A program made the position numbers and the translations under genes. A stretch of 64,000 nt of DNA from Thalassia testudinum (Eukaryota > Streptophyta > Magnoliopsida > Alismatales > Hydrocharitaceae), in contig JAZHRO010000036.1 of assembly GCA_037157565.1 (NCBI GenBank), positions 132,502,001 to 132,566,000 on the forward strand, in the 5' to 3' direction. The notes beneath the pieces are model-generated. The model saw only the letters and a program-made list of their open reading frames with translations. It ran no database searches and was not told where the DNA came from. Positions 1 to 12,477 of the stretch are shown piece by piece. How positions within the stretch are numbered: position 1 is the stretch's first letter; every line of letters begins with the position of its first letter.

Positions 1-303
1 GGGCGCTCGGGAGCTGTCATCGCACCGCGTGGCGCGATCCTAGCCGCCCGCTGCTGATCGGGCGGTCCAATTTTGCGTCGCCCTTCGCTCTCACTTGATT
101 TCCGCTCCGCGCGATTCGAACGCGCGTCGCTACGATGCGGGCGTGTGCGCTAGCCGTTGCGCCATGCCCGCGCTTTGTCGCGGCGACCGCGGGCGAGCGC
201 GCGGATCTCGGTCGCTCGATCGAAGATCAACGGTCGAGATTCGTCCTTGGCTGGCTTGAGGGCGTACGAGCGGTGGGGGCGGGGCGATGTGGCGCTTTCT
301 GGG

Positions 304-325
304 CCGTTGATCTCCAGATCAACGG
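304..325. repeat. perfect 22-bp palindrome (10-bp arms)
   Basis: CCGTTGATCT at 304-313 is the exact reverse complement of AGATCAACGG at 316-325, with two bases between. Variants of the same arm occur nearby (near 226 and 768). Function unknown; a protein-binding palindrome in an old LTR is one possibility. Confidence 0.85.
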
Positions 326-860
326 TCAGAATTTCTTGGGCCCATTGTGGGAGCTCCGGATGTCAGATTTGGCCGATCTTGAGTCCGTTGGACTCCGTTC
401 GTCGTTCTGAATCCATCCGTGTGGTCCGATTGCTCATCTGAGGCCTGCTTTGACACATGCTTTACACAAATGGCCATTAATGCAGTTTATAAGCAATCTT
501 GGTACTTGATGCATGCAATGCTCCTATTCTACTTTATGTTGTGCCTTTTATTCTAAAGATGAGCCATATTCAACCTAATTACTACCCCCTTGCGTGGTGT
601 TATCACCATTCCTTCGTGACAACACCTTCAATCGCTGCATTGAGGCGTGCTTTTGGTTGTGCTAATGTTTTAAGGGCTGGGTGCTCGCAACCGTTGGATG
701 GTGATCCAATGGTTGAGATCATCCGGTCCCTTGCCTTCAGATGAGGAGGAGGCGAAGCTTGAGTTGATCTCGGCCGTTGAATCTTGATCTAACGACTGAG
801 ATGCGCTCAACGATTGAGGAGAGAAAAGCAGCAGCAGTTCTTGGGCTGGTATGGGCGACT

Positions 861-886
861 AAGATGACACCACGTGGTACCATCTT
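861..886. repeat. 26-bp near-palindrome with a CCACGTGG core
   Basis: AAGATG (861-866) pairs with CATCTT (881-886) around the central perfect palindrome CCACGTGG (870-877), which contains the plant G-box CACGTG. G-boxes are bound by bZIP and bHLH factors. No gene follows closely, so the site more likely belongs to a repeat than to a host promoter. Confidence 0.6.
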
Positions 887-1336
887 GGTTGTCCATCTTC
901 TGTGACTTGTGGATGGTGCCACGGATGTTGGATTGGACTGATTTTCGTGTCGTTGGGTTGCGATTTTCGATTCGAACCCATCCGTGTGATCCAATTTGTC
1001 ATCTGAAGTACTGATTTGCACCACCTGACCCATTGACCTCTGATCTTTCTCGGACTGCATCTGATGCTACAGAAGTCCGATCAAGGCGATCTTGGAGTCG
1101 TTGAACTTCGATCGTAGCCCTGATCAAATCCGTACGGTTGGATCTTCAATCCAAGGCCTCGATTAAATGTCGCCCTGTCACCTGATCATAAAAAGAGACA
1201 ATTAACCTAAATTTTATACAATCCAACCTAAAGCAAGATGATGCATGTTATGTAATATTTATAATATATAATGCAACTATATGCCTAAGAACACACATAA
1301 ATAGACGATTTATGTGATATAAATGTATTTACATTA

Positions 1337-1540
1337 GCCGCGCCCCTCACCAATCTGCGGACCCTTGCCCGACTATCCCGGTTGGCCCTGTGGGCCTAAC
1401 AGGAGTCATTATAGGAAGGCCATTCCTACCTTGGGTCCCAACCCGAGGGAAGGCTAGTTCTCTCCCTACACAAGGGGGCTCTCCTCGATACTTGTATACA
1501 CAAGGGTCAGCTCACTCCCGTACCAAAATCCAACCAACAG
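1337..1540. repeat. decayed Tekay-type LTR fragment
   Basis: The order of words matches the U5-side region of the Tekay LTRs elsewhere in the window (about 23100-23390 and 34040-34310). It has the cgcaccct/gactaccc-like start, the 'ggcctaacaggagtc' word, the 'ggtcccaacccgaggg' word, then 'acaagggtcagctcact'. Orientation agrees with the minus-strand Tekay copies. Ends are not visible and no internal region is attached, so this is a relic piece only. Confidence 0.6.
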
Positions 1541-2993
1541 TCGTGCCTCACAATAGGCAAATTATTCCATCATTATCAGAGTTTCAAACCACGGTAGATA
1601 AGTTATTCTTCTAGTTATCACTAAGGTGCATTTTTAATCCCCTAAGTTATGTTCCAAGCATCAATAAATAACATGCTTCTCCATTCATAATTTAGATTCC
1701 AACATGGAGTAAACAATTAGATGCATCACAACAATAGCTTTACCTCAAGCATTAGGGTTATCCCTTTCTCACGATAAGCAATAATCAATCTCCACATGTA
1801 AATCAAGTATAAAATTCATCAGTTTAAAGCTAGGGCATGTGTGTATGTGTGTACGGCTATAAAACTATGCAATCGTCTGTTTTATTCACTAGTAACATTT
1901 GTAGAATCTTAATAATTGATTAGGTAGCTACTTGTAACTCTACGTGGGAAACGAGAGAATGCAAAACATAAAAACAAGACAAGAAACAAAGAAAAAAGAA
2001 AAGAAACTCGCCACAAGATCGGGAACTGGACGACCTCTCGAAGGAGGGCGACCACACGCTCGTAATACTGCTAGATGCCAACAAGACGAATCTTGAAGAT
2101 CGCTCCAATGAGTTAGTCGAATAGATCGACCAAAAGGTCGAAAACGACTATTGACAAATATCAGAAAACTCGACCATATAAACCCGGGATTACACGCGGT
2201 CTCGACAAAATAAAAACAACACAAAAAAAGAAAAAGAAGGACCAATACACTCCAACGCCATGAATCCAACCCAACAACAGCCGATGACTAAGCCAGTCAT
2301 GTCACAACCTACGAAACCGCAGATGACCACGGTACTGGTGCTCGTCCGTACGCCAAATGCTTGCCGCCAACAGCGATAGCCATGCAGCCATAGCGACCGA
2401 ACTTCGACTTCATCGGGACCTCCACGCGGCTGCCGTGCCCAAGCCCGGTGGCTGAAACAAGCATGCGTCGAGAGTCCTCACCAACAGGACCGCCACGTGC
2501 CAATCGTTCAGTCACCAACCGCCAAGTAGCCAACCACCACATGCCGAGGAACCCGAGGGCCATGCAGCCTCACAGAACTCTGCCACTGCCGCGCCGCAGC
2601 TACAAAGTGACCACTACGAGCTTCCTCAAGCTCTGCATGTCAAGGGAGAGGTTCGTGGTCAGAAGAGGAGAGGCTCGGAGGGAAGGAAAGAGCATCCGAA
2701 GGAGGGGAGAGGGCTCCAATCGGAGTCCAAGGGTTAATAGAGCTTTTGTCCGTTGAGGGGAGAGAAAGCGGAAGGGCAACGCTTCGGAGGGACTTACGGA
2801 ACGAAACAGTTAATAGTCATTATGTCTTTGAGTATCCTTAGATTCCTTACAGAGCTCTTCAAAAGCTTTGGATGATGATTAGAATGTGAACGTAATTATT
2901 TAGTTCTAGAGTTAGGCACAGTTACATGCTCTTCGATGTAAATTTGTTTATGATTAAGAATTGAAAAGGCGTCACATCCACACCATCAATATC
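1541..2993. other. no gene recognised
   Basis: Mixed AT-rich (1541-1920) and GC-richer (2020-2780) DNA. Several open frames of 60-109 codons occur on both strands, but none shows a recognisable domain, a plausible codon pattern or splice context. The purine-rich patch at 2640-2780 resembles the leader part of the Tekay LTRs in composition only. Confidence 0.4.
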
Positions 2994-3017
2994 GGAGAAA
3001 GAGAGAGAGAGAGAGGG
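2994..3017. repeat. GA microsatellite
   Basis: A short uninterrupted GA run followed by a run of G. Typical plant intergenic or 5'-UTR microsatellite; no gene is attached that I can recognise. Confidence 0.85.
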
Positions 3018-3289
3018 GGGGCAACAGAATGGATGGGAGGAAGTAATCAGACGTATCAGAGTGGTGAGGGCTTAATCGCACACCTCTGTGGTGACCACAT
3101 CCCGCATTTGCAATGGTGCCTCCCCCTTCCCCTAAGCGCCTTTCTTCTTCGATCTTGTTCTTTGTTTTTTACTGCTCCCTCTACGGTTGGTGTTTAGTTA
3201 TGAACTCCTTCCTTCCTCCCTCCCTCTGGAAAGCTGCACCGAATTTATTAGTTTACATTGGTACAACACAATATTAAATCAATTAGACG

Positions 3290-3290
<1 letters not shown>

Positions 3291-3321
<31 letters not shown>
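3291..3321. repeat. GA microsatellite (about 15 units)
   Basis: A run of GA dinucleotides inside a 178-codon open frame on the plus strand (3187-3723). The frame's protein has a run of alternating E and R encoded by the repeat and no domain, so the frame is read as chance, not as a gene. Confidence 0.9.
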
Positions 3322-3323
<2 letters not shown>

Positions 3324-3740
3324 GGGGACAGTATTGGAGAAGAAGGATAGGGAAGGAAGAACAGAAGTGGAAGCTCTGCAGAGGGAAGAGCAGGGACAGC
3401 ACCATGGCAGTGGTGGAAGATTGCCGTACGCGGTTCATATAAGAAAGAACTCTCTCTCTCTCTACCGCGTACCAAAGCACAGTAAATATAAGAAATCTAC
3501 TTTGCTTGTGCTTTGTGATTGCAGAAAAGAGATCGGTCCACTGTCTCCCCGCTTGTGCGTAAGCAGCTTTTATGTGGGCAGAGGGGCGGGGGCCCTCTTT
3601 TCCCCTTCCAAGCCCCAACCAACCAACAAAACTAAATTCTCTGTTTTTTCTAAGAATGATACCTCCCATGATGAAATGGACACAGGCAGAGAAACGTATT
3701 TCCCACCATGCCTTGTAGGATGAATATACAGCCATCTACT

Positions 3741-6700
3741 TTTCTTAGAACACGAGTTTGGTGACCCTTACGTTGCCACTCACCTTCTCGGAATCAAATA
3801 TCATATATGCTCTTTTGCATCTAAATTAAATATCGTTAGTGAGTTTTAACTCTAAATCAAATATTATTTATCAGTAATTTTTAATTTCGAATCAAATATC
3901 ACCAATGATTTTCAATTATAAATAAAAGTTTAGGATTTAGGGTTGGAGAAGACGATGGATGTTCTCCCACACCTAAACACTACCTCTAGCTACATTCATT
4001 GCACCTAAACCTTCACGTCACCTATAAATACCCCCCTAATCCCTCCGATCACAAGCATCACATCCCTATCCTACTTTCCCCCCATTGACGTGGTCATAGG
4101 GTTCCTAGAAACTCCAACGAACTTCTCACCCTATTCTCGAACTTGCTTTGATGGAGCAAGTCGTCTCTCCTAGCCCCTCTTTCTTCGCTTCACCCTACCA
4201 ACAACGAAGCTACAACCAGTCTCCCTCTATTTCCTCATTCAATCATGCCAAAATTCTTCTCTCACCAAAGTTACATCAATCTCTACTCCAGTGAGCAATC
4301 ACCGACACCACCCTCACCATTTCCTTCGGTTAGACCTTCCATGCTTCTCATCTCCTTCTTTAGCTTAGGTTGAGCTTGTTAATTTATAGGATTAGCTTCA
4401 TGACAGTGATCCTTTCCCCTTTCAAAAAAGCGGTGTAGGATTAGCTAAGATTAGTTGATGATTACTTTGTCATCTTCTTCATCTCCAACGATGTCAAATC
4501 CAACGTTGTCTAGCTTCCTTTCATCAAATTGACGATTGATTCACCTTCTCTATCTCCACATGACCCATTTCCACCTTCAATCCTTCACAATAAGCCACTA
4601 CACACAAAACGCCTAAATTTCCACCTCCGACGGACTTCTGCTGTCTATGGTGAAGCTCCAGTGGGGTTTTCACTTTTAATTGATCCCTCATACAGAATCG
4701 CAACACCTTAGGGATCATTTCGCTCACATGTATTAAAGGATCCATCTATTATATACATCAAACCACTTCAATTCTATCATTCAACTAATCTCAGCTCACA
4801 CTATTGTCTTGATTAATCTCAGATCCAATTAAGAGGTGTTTGAGCTTCCTAAGGTCTTTAGGAAGTTATTGAGCTATTCCTTGAGTTGTTTCATGAAGTA
4901 TGTTGACCTTATGAACTACGATTGATTCATCACCAACTCCAATCATCGTTCATATCTCCGACGACCTTGACCTTGACCTCAACTAATTATAACATACTCT
5001 AACAACTTCGCATTAACTAAGCATCCTCCAGAGATTATTTTGTAGTATTTACAATTGACTTCTATTGATTCCACTGCCCTAATCTTCTCCATTTTCCTCA
5101 TCTCCGACGGAGACACCATTGCACTAATTACAGTGCCTCACATTTTAGCAATAGATCTAAAAGCTCCACAAAGCTCTTTTGAGTACAAATTTACATCGTG
5201 TAGAGTCATTTAAGCTTCTAGATGCTTTGCTGAACTAAACCCCAAATTAATGAAGGTAGCAGCTTTGTAGACCTATTAGGAATGTTCAATTCACTTTCTG
5301 TTTGAGTCCTATAGTTTCAGTAGGACATATGGAATCTGATAGCACTTATAGTTTGTTCTAAAATCCTTCTAAATTTAAAGTCAACATCTGACCTGAACGA
5401 GTTGACTTCCAGATGCCATTAGTGTGAGTTAAGCTTTGAAGTTGGTGATAAGGCCTTAAAACATCTTAGAAACATTTTAGGAACCTCTAGAAACCATTCA
5501 GACACCTTGAGCTCAAGAATTACTGAGTTAGATGAATTCTACTAAGTTTTTGTTGAGTCTTTACAATTGAGCATAGAACCCATTCACAGAGTTATTGAGT
5601 CTTGTCCATTTGCCATATTATGAAGCGTCTGAAGTTCTGAAAGTGTTAGAATCATGAGGACGTAAAGGGAACTTGTTTAGAAGTCCAAGCAAGTACTTGA
5701 GCTTAGAAAAAGTTAAGCTTGTAGGTGTTCTTTTCATATTGAACATAGACGATGCGAGAAGATTAATAATGGTGTTCTAGCCATCTTGAGGAGTGTAGCC
5801 AGGTTCCAAGAGCATGATCAAAGCCCTAATAGCAAGAGCCTCAAATCAAGGAATTAATAAGACAATCACACAGAGGATTGGTAACCCAGTTCCACCCAAA
5901 GAAGTGTACATCTTGAGGGAGAGTGACTCTCCCAATATTTCACTATGCCTTCGTAGATGGTACAACTGCTATAGCTTCTCTCTCTCTCTGATTATGTAAA
6001 CAAAACAAAGCTCTCTTATCTAGTATTTATAATACAAAACCACCTTTTATACCGGATCTCGCGGTCCTCGTCATTTCTCCTGCTGCTTGGCTATTAATAG
6101 CATTTAAGTGGGTAATTAGCGTGGGTTGTTATTGCTAATGCCAACGTAACCGCCGCCTCTTCAAATTCGGTCAACAGGATCCTTAGGCAGGTTGTTGGAT
6201 CCGGAATTGGGTCGAATCTGCCAAGATCCGCTAAGTTCCATGATCGAGTCAGAACCTGATGATAACGTCATCATCAGCTATATCTAGCTTTATTTATTCA
6301 ATTTCCATTAATAAATGCTCCTACATAATCGCTAGAGAGACATAATTCACTGCAAATCCATTTTGAGGGAAATACAGTAAAGCAAGGGTAAAACTGCAGT
6401 TTTAACAGTATATCTCAATTGCAATACAATCACGGGTTTTCTCAGGGGTTAATTAAGGGTCAAATGGTCATAAGAGTCTAATAAGTGGGTTAGCATAGAC
6501 AGAAAAAGGTTTTCACGTGTTTTGAAAATTAAATGACATTTGAAACCCTAAAAACAAACTCACTTAATTAACTGAGGGTTTGGTCAGGATAAAATTCACG
6601 CAAACCCTCTAAAATTCATAGAAAAATATTCTCTAGGATTTGGTATGCTTGATTTAACTATCAGAACCTGTCTTAACCCAAAATAGAACCACAGACAAAC

Positions 6701-7123
6701 TTTTGCCCTAATTTGGGTAATTATGCAAATTACCCAGTCAAACTAGGTAAAAACTAAAATCCAACTTCACCATTTAATTCCTTAGGTCCAAAATTAGGCT
6801 TTTGCCAAAATTTAGGCCCAATCTAAGATTGTCTTGACCTAGTTTGTAATTTGATCCTGTTTGATTCTTTTATCTCACACATATGCCCCTAACTTTTGAA
6901 TCTTTTGCATTTCGATCCCTATCTTTATCATCATTTTCATAAATAGGTCCCTACCGCCATGAAATCCTAATCCTACAAACTTTAACAACCTTAAGTTGGC
7001 ATGATCTTTGTGATTTCTTGATGAATCCCTCTCAAAATTGAGAGGGAAACCTGTCAAGTAATTGCCTTCCAAATGAGCCCATCCAAGGACCCTAAATCTC
7101 TCTAGATTCCTCATGCGAAAAAT
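3741..7123. other. no gene recognised; AT-rich intergenic or old repeat DNA
   Basis: No open frame with domain content. A TATA-like CCTATAAATACC at about 4021 precedes a CT-rich leader-like stretch, and a TC microsatellite lies at about 5976-5990, both reminiscent of eroded LTR promoters. No LTR pair, primer site or target duplication could be matched. Confidence 0.4.
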
Positions 7124-8860
7124 TTGATTGAATGGGTATCGTACGCCGATGAGGAGCTCAGAGTTTCTAAGCTTGTTTCCAAGCTTGGAACTCATCTAGA
7201 GCCCTATAAAAGGACCTCCGTGGCCTTGCGCATCCTCTCAGCAAAGTTTGGTGAGTCAACCACCTCTAATTCTCCTCCTCCGGCCACCAAAACCCTTGCT
7301 CCGATGACCCTCTTCAATCCTCCTCCTCCGGCCATCCAACGACCAAATTGGTCGGCTCTCTCGACTCCTCTCTTCGTCACGACCCTCCCCAGCCAAAGGG
7401 AGGGCGTATCTCCGCCTACTTCATCGTCGCCGTCTCGCCGTCTTCTCCTCCTTCTCTGGCACCGGTCCACCACAACCGGCCGTCTCCACCTCTCAACATC
7501 TCCCTAAGTCCCCTAAACTCTCTCTCCCTCTCCCTCTCCCTCTATCATTTCTACACCTTCAGGACCTCATTTCAACCGCCGCTGTCTCTGATCCCATCGT
7601 CGTCCTCCGCTTCAGCCACATCTCCGGCGAAGCATCTCCACTACACACCTCCATCCGCTTCGCCACCAACTCCAAAAGATCCTCCACAACTCACCCTCCA
7701 AAAGCCCTAAGGAAATTTAGGGATTAACACTCTCTACCTCCCTGTCGAACACACCCACCTTCCGCCCTCGTTCTCATCACTGTCAGCCCTCCACACATGC
7801 GTACACACCAAGCCACGGCCACTGTTGCACTCACCGTGGTCCAATGAACCTTTTGAGCATACTAATTAGGGCGTTTAGCCCGTGTTCTTAGTTTCAGGTT
7901 GCCGCCGAAGCTCCGTCGCCGCCACCTCCTTCTCCAATTCCGTCCATCGTCCCCCAACCACATTCTTCAGTGCTTCCACACCCAGGCGACGCGAAGCATA
8001 TCCAGGACCCTTCCTAGGTCCTCAATTGAAGACCACAGCCACGCTTTCACCTTTAATTGGAGGTGTTACCTCCTGTAGCTACATACGAAGAAAGAGATAG
8101 GGACATAGTCCCACCTCGTTTGCTGACAGACGCGTAAAGGCACCTAAGTGGATTTTCTGCCACCAGCTTATCTTCTCAGCATGCACCAGGGGTGAGGTCC
8201 CCACATGCACATGCATACGCATGCCCTCGCCCACTCTCACGCCTCGCGAGTCTGGGCCTTGGTCCGTTTACCCGGATACCCGGGTCTATTCTGGTTTTCC
8301 TGGTTTTGAAAGAGAAAGAAGAGAAAAGAGAGAGAGGGGAGGGGGGTTTTGCTCTGCCACCCTCCTCTCAACACTTGTGATCTCTGAGGGAGGCCTTTGC
8401 CTCTACTAGTATTGCTGAGCCCTGTGTTGTGCCTTCTCTGGAGCTTAAGGAGGCAAAAGAAGAGAGAAAGGGAAGGAAGAGGAAGGGTGCCCTCTTGGCA
8501 CTGAGAGTTCCATCAGCTGATCTCTGAAGGGAGTGCACTGTGCACTTATCCTACATGGAATTAAATTGATTGTTACTGTTGAGATATTTGATATCATTGT
8601 GAGGGGTAATTGGTGATTCAAATCACTATTTTACCTCATTCTTTTTGCACTGTTTGACATTTGCTCTCATTTATATATCATTATTGCTTAGAGTTCTATT
8701 ATAAATTGCTTATATTGTGCTTGAATTGCAATTTTAAGAATTATTTTGCTAATTTCTCCCTGTGTTCGGCCTCAGACTTTCATTCGAGTATAAATTTTAT
8801 TTATTTTTCGCATTGATTCAAACTGTACTACAATGTGACGATTTTAAAATCCGATTCAGA
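7124..8860 (+). repeat. candidate Tat/Athila-type LTR remnant
   Basis: A TATA box (TATAAAAG, 7205-7212) is followed by a pyrimidine-rich leader with CT repeats and no coding domain. The stretch ends near 8757-8835 with a 'tgttcggcctcagac ... taaattttat' block resembling the U5 ends of plant Tat/Athila LTRs. Similar end blocks in the same orientation lie near 44905 and 51361. The left end is not defined, and the right end is cut by the copia fragment starting at about 8872. Inferred from general resemblance only. Confidence 0.35.
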
Positions 8861-8871
8861 GTGATTAACAG

Positions 8872-9291
8872 GTACTGGTACTCTTGATTAGTACCAGTAC
8901 TTGTTGTTCACAGTTTGAGACATATGCTCAAACCTGTGCCTTGCATGTACCGGTATTGATGAACAGTATTGGTACTTGCTGTCAAGTACCTTATTATAAG
9001 TGATTTAATTAATTACATTCTTTGAAAATTATTGTAGCACAAATCATAGTTTATCTCTAATTAATTTTACAATCTAAGTTGTATTCCTTGTTAAGAGGCA
9101 TATATTCTATGAAATAATACCTAATCTAAAAAATCTAAAAGTCAAAGATGATCTTCTCCTCCTTATCATCTTACCTCCTCCTTGTCATCATGCCTATTTG
9201 CCTTGATCTTCACTTAAATCTAAAAAGCACTCAATTTAATCCATAATAATTTTGTTAACACCAAAACAAGATGTGAAACAAGGTTCTAACA
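8872..9291 (-). repeat. truncated 3' LTR of copia family 2
   Basis: Matches the last about 420 bases of the LTR at 11508-12814, starting at a GTACTGGTAC / GTACCAGTAC pair (8872 and 8891, 19 bp apart). Similarity stops abruptly at about 8870, where Tat/Athila-like LTR sequence begins, so most of this LTR was deleted or replaced. Many substitutions separate it from the right copy, so the element is old. Confidence 0.7.
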
Positions 9292-9461
9292 ATCTCCCTC
9301 TTTTTGATGTTGACAAAACTATCTTACAAATAGATAATTGTAAAATTTTTTAGCAATGTTATATGAAGGAAAAAATTTTTAATTTTAATCCTCCCCCTTA
9401 ATATATGCACCCCCTGAAAATATTATTATTTGTTCTTTATTTTTCTCCCCCTTTTTGTCAA

Positions 9462-11450
9462 TCACAAAAAAAATGAAGGGGTAAAGAATATCATACCATA
9501 AAATAACCAATAGTAGAATGATGCTTGTGGATACCAAACTCCACTTGTCCACCTTTCTTGATCTTCATGTAATTTATAGAATGGTCGGAGTGTTCCATTT
9601 TGTACTTTGAACACCCACTGATCACTTTGATTCCATTGATTTACTCCTGCAAAACAATGTAAAATGTCTTTTCTAGGTACCCATTTTCCTGTGGATCCTT
9701 TCAAGTTAGCACCTTTCAAACCATGAGATTTATAGACCTCTCTTGTGTTAGATCTATAATTCTTGGAATTTTTGACCTCTCAATGCATCAATGCGTGCCT
9801 AAGTGCATATAATTTATTTTGTGTATTCTTTTTACTCTTAAATTTTGATTTTAAGGAATCACAAAATTTAGTATTTCACCTAGTTGTTGTTTTGAGATAA
9901 TTTAAGGTTCCCTCACAATGCTCACAAATTCTTCTAGCTCAACTATTGTTGCATGCAACTAATTATTAGTCACTTTTAACATTTCTAATTCTATTTCTAG
10001 ACATAATTTGTCTATTTATAATGTGTGATAATTACTCTTAAAAACTTTATTTTGCTTTTTAAATATTTTAGCTTTATGATATAATTCTTCATAAGCTTCT
10101 AGCAATTCTTCAAGAGCAAAATCAGGATTTACCTTATTTTCCATGTCTTCTGAAGTTGCAACCAAACAAAGGTGTGCGACTTCATCGTCATCAGATTTAC
10201 TGGAACCGATGTCCATGTCAGAGTCACTATCATCCCATGTTGCTTTTAAAGCTTTCTTCTTCTTCTTCTTCTTGACCTCCCTTTGTATCTTTCCTATTAT
10301 CTTCCTTCTTGTTTACGAGGCAATCCTTTCGCAAGTGACCCTTTTTCTTGCAGTCATAACAAATAATATTAGATGAAACTCTATTGATTTGCTTACCTTG
10401 CTTTCGGAGAAATTTTTGGTGAAGGGGGGCATGGGGGGTTTTCCCACCAGATCACTTAAATCGATTAACTGATACGACAAGAGGACCTGACCGATAGGGA
10501 GGAAAAGATAATAAAATAATATGAGTTAGTTCTTCTGCTACTAGCATGCCTAAGCATGCATCATTGGAGGTGAGCTTCAGCGAGCCATTCATTGGAGGGT
10601 GAGGGTCACAGGGAGAGGGAACCACCACCCCTTAGGGTGAAGTGGTTCTACCATAACAACATACATAAGACCTCAACCTCCTATTGGTGTTGAGAGTTCT
10701 TGAGTTAAAGGAGGGACGGTACCGACCAGGAAGGGGGGTTCATCTTCGGATTCCGAGGTGCTTGAATCTGTATCCTCCTTAATTGCTATAAAGGCAATCC
10801 TCTTCTTGCTTGACGTCTTCTCCTCGCTCTTCTTCATGTTTTCTAGTTGAACCTCATAGGCCATGAGGCTTCCAATTAGATCATCAAGAGAAAGGACTAA
10901 CAAGTCGTTTGCCTCTTGGATCACTGTGGACTTCGGAGACCAATCACTTGTAAGAGATCTTAAGATCTTTCTTACAAGTTGTTCCTCTATCAGCTTGATT
11001 ACAAGATTCTTCATGGGGTTCACAATCTCTCCAAACCTCATGTACATATCTTTGATTGTCTCTCCTTTCATCATCCTGAAACACTCATATTTTTCGGTCA
11101 GAATAGAAATACGAGTTTCTTTTACCTTGTGAGTACCTTCGTAGGTGACTTGCAGTGTGTTCCATATCTCATATGCGGACTCACAAGATGAGAAACAGTT
11201 GAACTCTTCCTTCGATAGCGCAATAAAGCGCATTCATGGCTTTTGCATTGGTCACTATTTTCTTCTTTTGATCCACTGTTAACACTACTCCTTCCTCCAT
11301 TGGATCTGAATATTTTTGTTGGATAAGGCTCCATAATTCTTCATCCATCACCTTGAGGAAGACTTGCATCCTCCTCTTCCAATACCCATAGTTCGTCCCA
11401 TCGAAATAGGGAGGACGGGTCGACGATTGTCCTTCGGTGCCATGAGGCCG
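9462..11450 (-). pseudogene. broken copia gag (Sirevirus-like)
   Basis: Read on the minus strand, gag pieces come in the family order. First is an N-terminal substrate-like segment with RPPYFDGTNYGYWKRRM (about 11300-11450). Next comes a UBN2-type domain (10673-11233, with EIWNTLQVTYEGTHKVKE). It is followed by a CCHC zinc knuckle CYDCKKKGHLRKDC (10320-10361) and a coil-prone acidic part (10016-10216). Last is a GKWVPRK-type tail (9462-9719). The N-terminal and UBN2 frames differ, which indicates a frameshift near 11200. About 250 bases at 10430-10680 do not fit gag and may be an insertion. Gag would form the cytoplasmic virus-like particle. Not functional as it stands. Confidence 0.75.
10320..10361 (-). 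other. CCHC zinc knuckle of copia family 2 gag
   Basis: Minus-strand translation gives C-x2-C-x4-H-x4-C (CYDCKKKGHLRKDC), the nucleocapsid RNA-binding motif of retroelement gag. It is followed by lysine-rich and poly-glutamate codons. It lies between the UBN2 and coil pieces, as expected. Confidence 0.8.
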
Positions 11451-11604
11451 ATGCCATTGCGAGCAAGAGTTTTTACGTCTTCTCGCAACACGCTCTAAAG
11501 ATAGATGGCCACTATAATACGTGCACAAACACTCAAGCACAGAATTAGTAATAACAAGAAAGATTTACACAAATCACAATCATAGAAATTGGCACAAGAT
11601 GTAT

Positions 11605-11773
11605 AGTGGTTCCCCACTCACTTAGGTACTCCACTCCTAAGCCTCCTAGCTTAGGATTTTTAATCCGATTCCCTCAACCCCGAGGGAATCAATTTACTAA
11701 ATGAGGTAATTAACCGGTTACCTCAACCCAAGTACAAAAACGGGTTTGTTACAACCCAACGAGCAACAAGCTC
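11605..11773 (-). promoter_or_regulatory. run of six hairpins in U5 of copia family 2
   Basis: Consecutive perfect inverted repeats: AGTGG/CCACT (11605-11618), CCTAAG/CTTAGG with an 8-nt loop (11636-11655), GATTCCCTC/GAGGGAATC with a 6-nt loop (11667-11690), GAGGTAA/TTACCTC with an 8-nt loop (11703-11724), GGGTT/AACCC (11742-11757) and GAGC/GCTC (11761-11773). They lie in the transcribed leader next to gag, so an RNA packaging, dimerisation or translation role is plausible. This is inference. Confidence 0.7.
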
Positions 11774-12188
11774 AAAAACAAACAAAGAACTGGTCTAAGA
11801 CAAAAGAAATCTTACAACAAAATGCCTAAGCCTTGCAACCAGTATATAAATTATATTACCTATTTGAGAGCCTAGTGAAGACGTGAATTGCCTTGTGAAT
11901 GGTAAACGAAACACGTTAGAAAGTTTGTGAAAGCCTAGACGGATCTGGGAGCTGCAAACTATATCTTTTCTTCTGTTGAGAATATGGTGGAAATATGAAA
12001 TTCAAAACTCTAGAATTTTTCCTTCTCTTTCTTGTATTTTTCTATATATGCAAACTAAGAGTCCTAGGATCTATTTATAGAGTTAGGACCTAGGTGGGAC
12101 GTCTACTAGACGTTGGGGTTTAAATCCCAATGTTCATATAGCCAAAATAAATTTTCTAGCCGTTCAGTTTTGAGCCAATGGCTAATTG

Positions 12189-12477
12189 GTACCAATACTA
12201 AAGTATGGGTACCTATACTAGTTGCCCATTGTTTCTTCTGCAGCTAGCACACAATAGTCCTGGTACCAGTACTTGTGACTCCCAGGTTTGAGACTCACTA
12301 AGCATAGTAACCTACCTGTACCGATACTCATTATGGGTACCGGTACTTGTAAGGTTCAGGTCAGAACTGAGTCCTCAAACTGTGACCATCAAGTGCCGGT
12401 ACTTGTTGTTCACAGTTTGAGACATATTATCAAACATGTGCCTTGCATATACCGGCACTGATGAACAGTACCGGTAC
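12189..12477 (-). promoter_or_regulatory. GTACCGGTAC palindromes in ~20-bp pairs
   Basis: Ten-base palindromes or near-palindromes of the form GTACCNGTAC start at 12189, 12209, 12263, 12318, 12337, 12393, 12449 and 12468. Pairs are separated by 20, 19 and 19 bases. The truncated left LTR has the same pairs at 8872/8891 and 8947/8966. Likely a U3 regulatory array; the binding factor is unknown. Confidence 0.7.

Larger units (their letters stand above)
1..1336. other. unassigned repeat-like region with inverted repeats
   Basis: No coding region is recognised; open frames here are short and look like chance. The stretch repeatedly uses words such as CCGTTGATC and GATCAACGG in both orientations (near 226, 304, 316, 692, 768 and 1133), a style common in plant LTR promoter regions. 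From about 1190 it turns AT-rich. It abuts a decayed Tekay-type LTR piece, so it may be part of an old LTR element, but no LTR boundary or target duplication was found. Confidence 0.4.

Noticed and set aside
3187..3723. 178-codon plus-strand frame
   Set aside because: Its E/R run comes from the GA microsatellite, frames of similar length lie opposite it, and no domain is visible.
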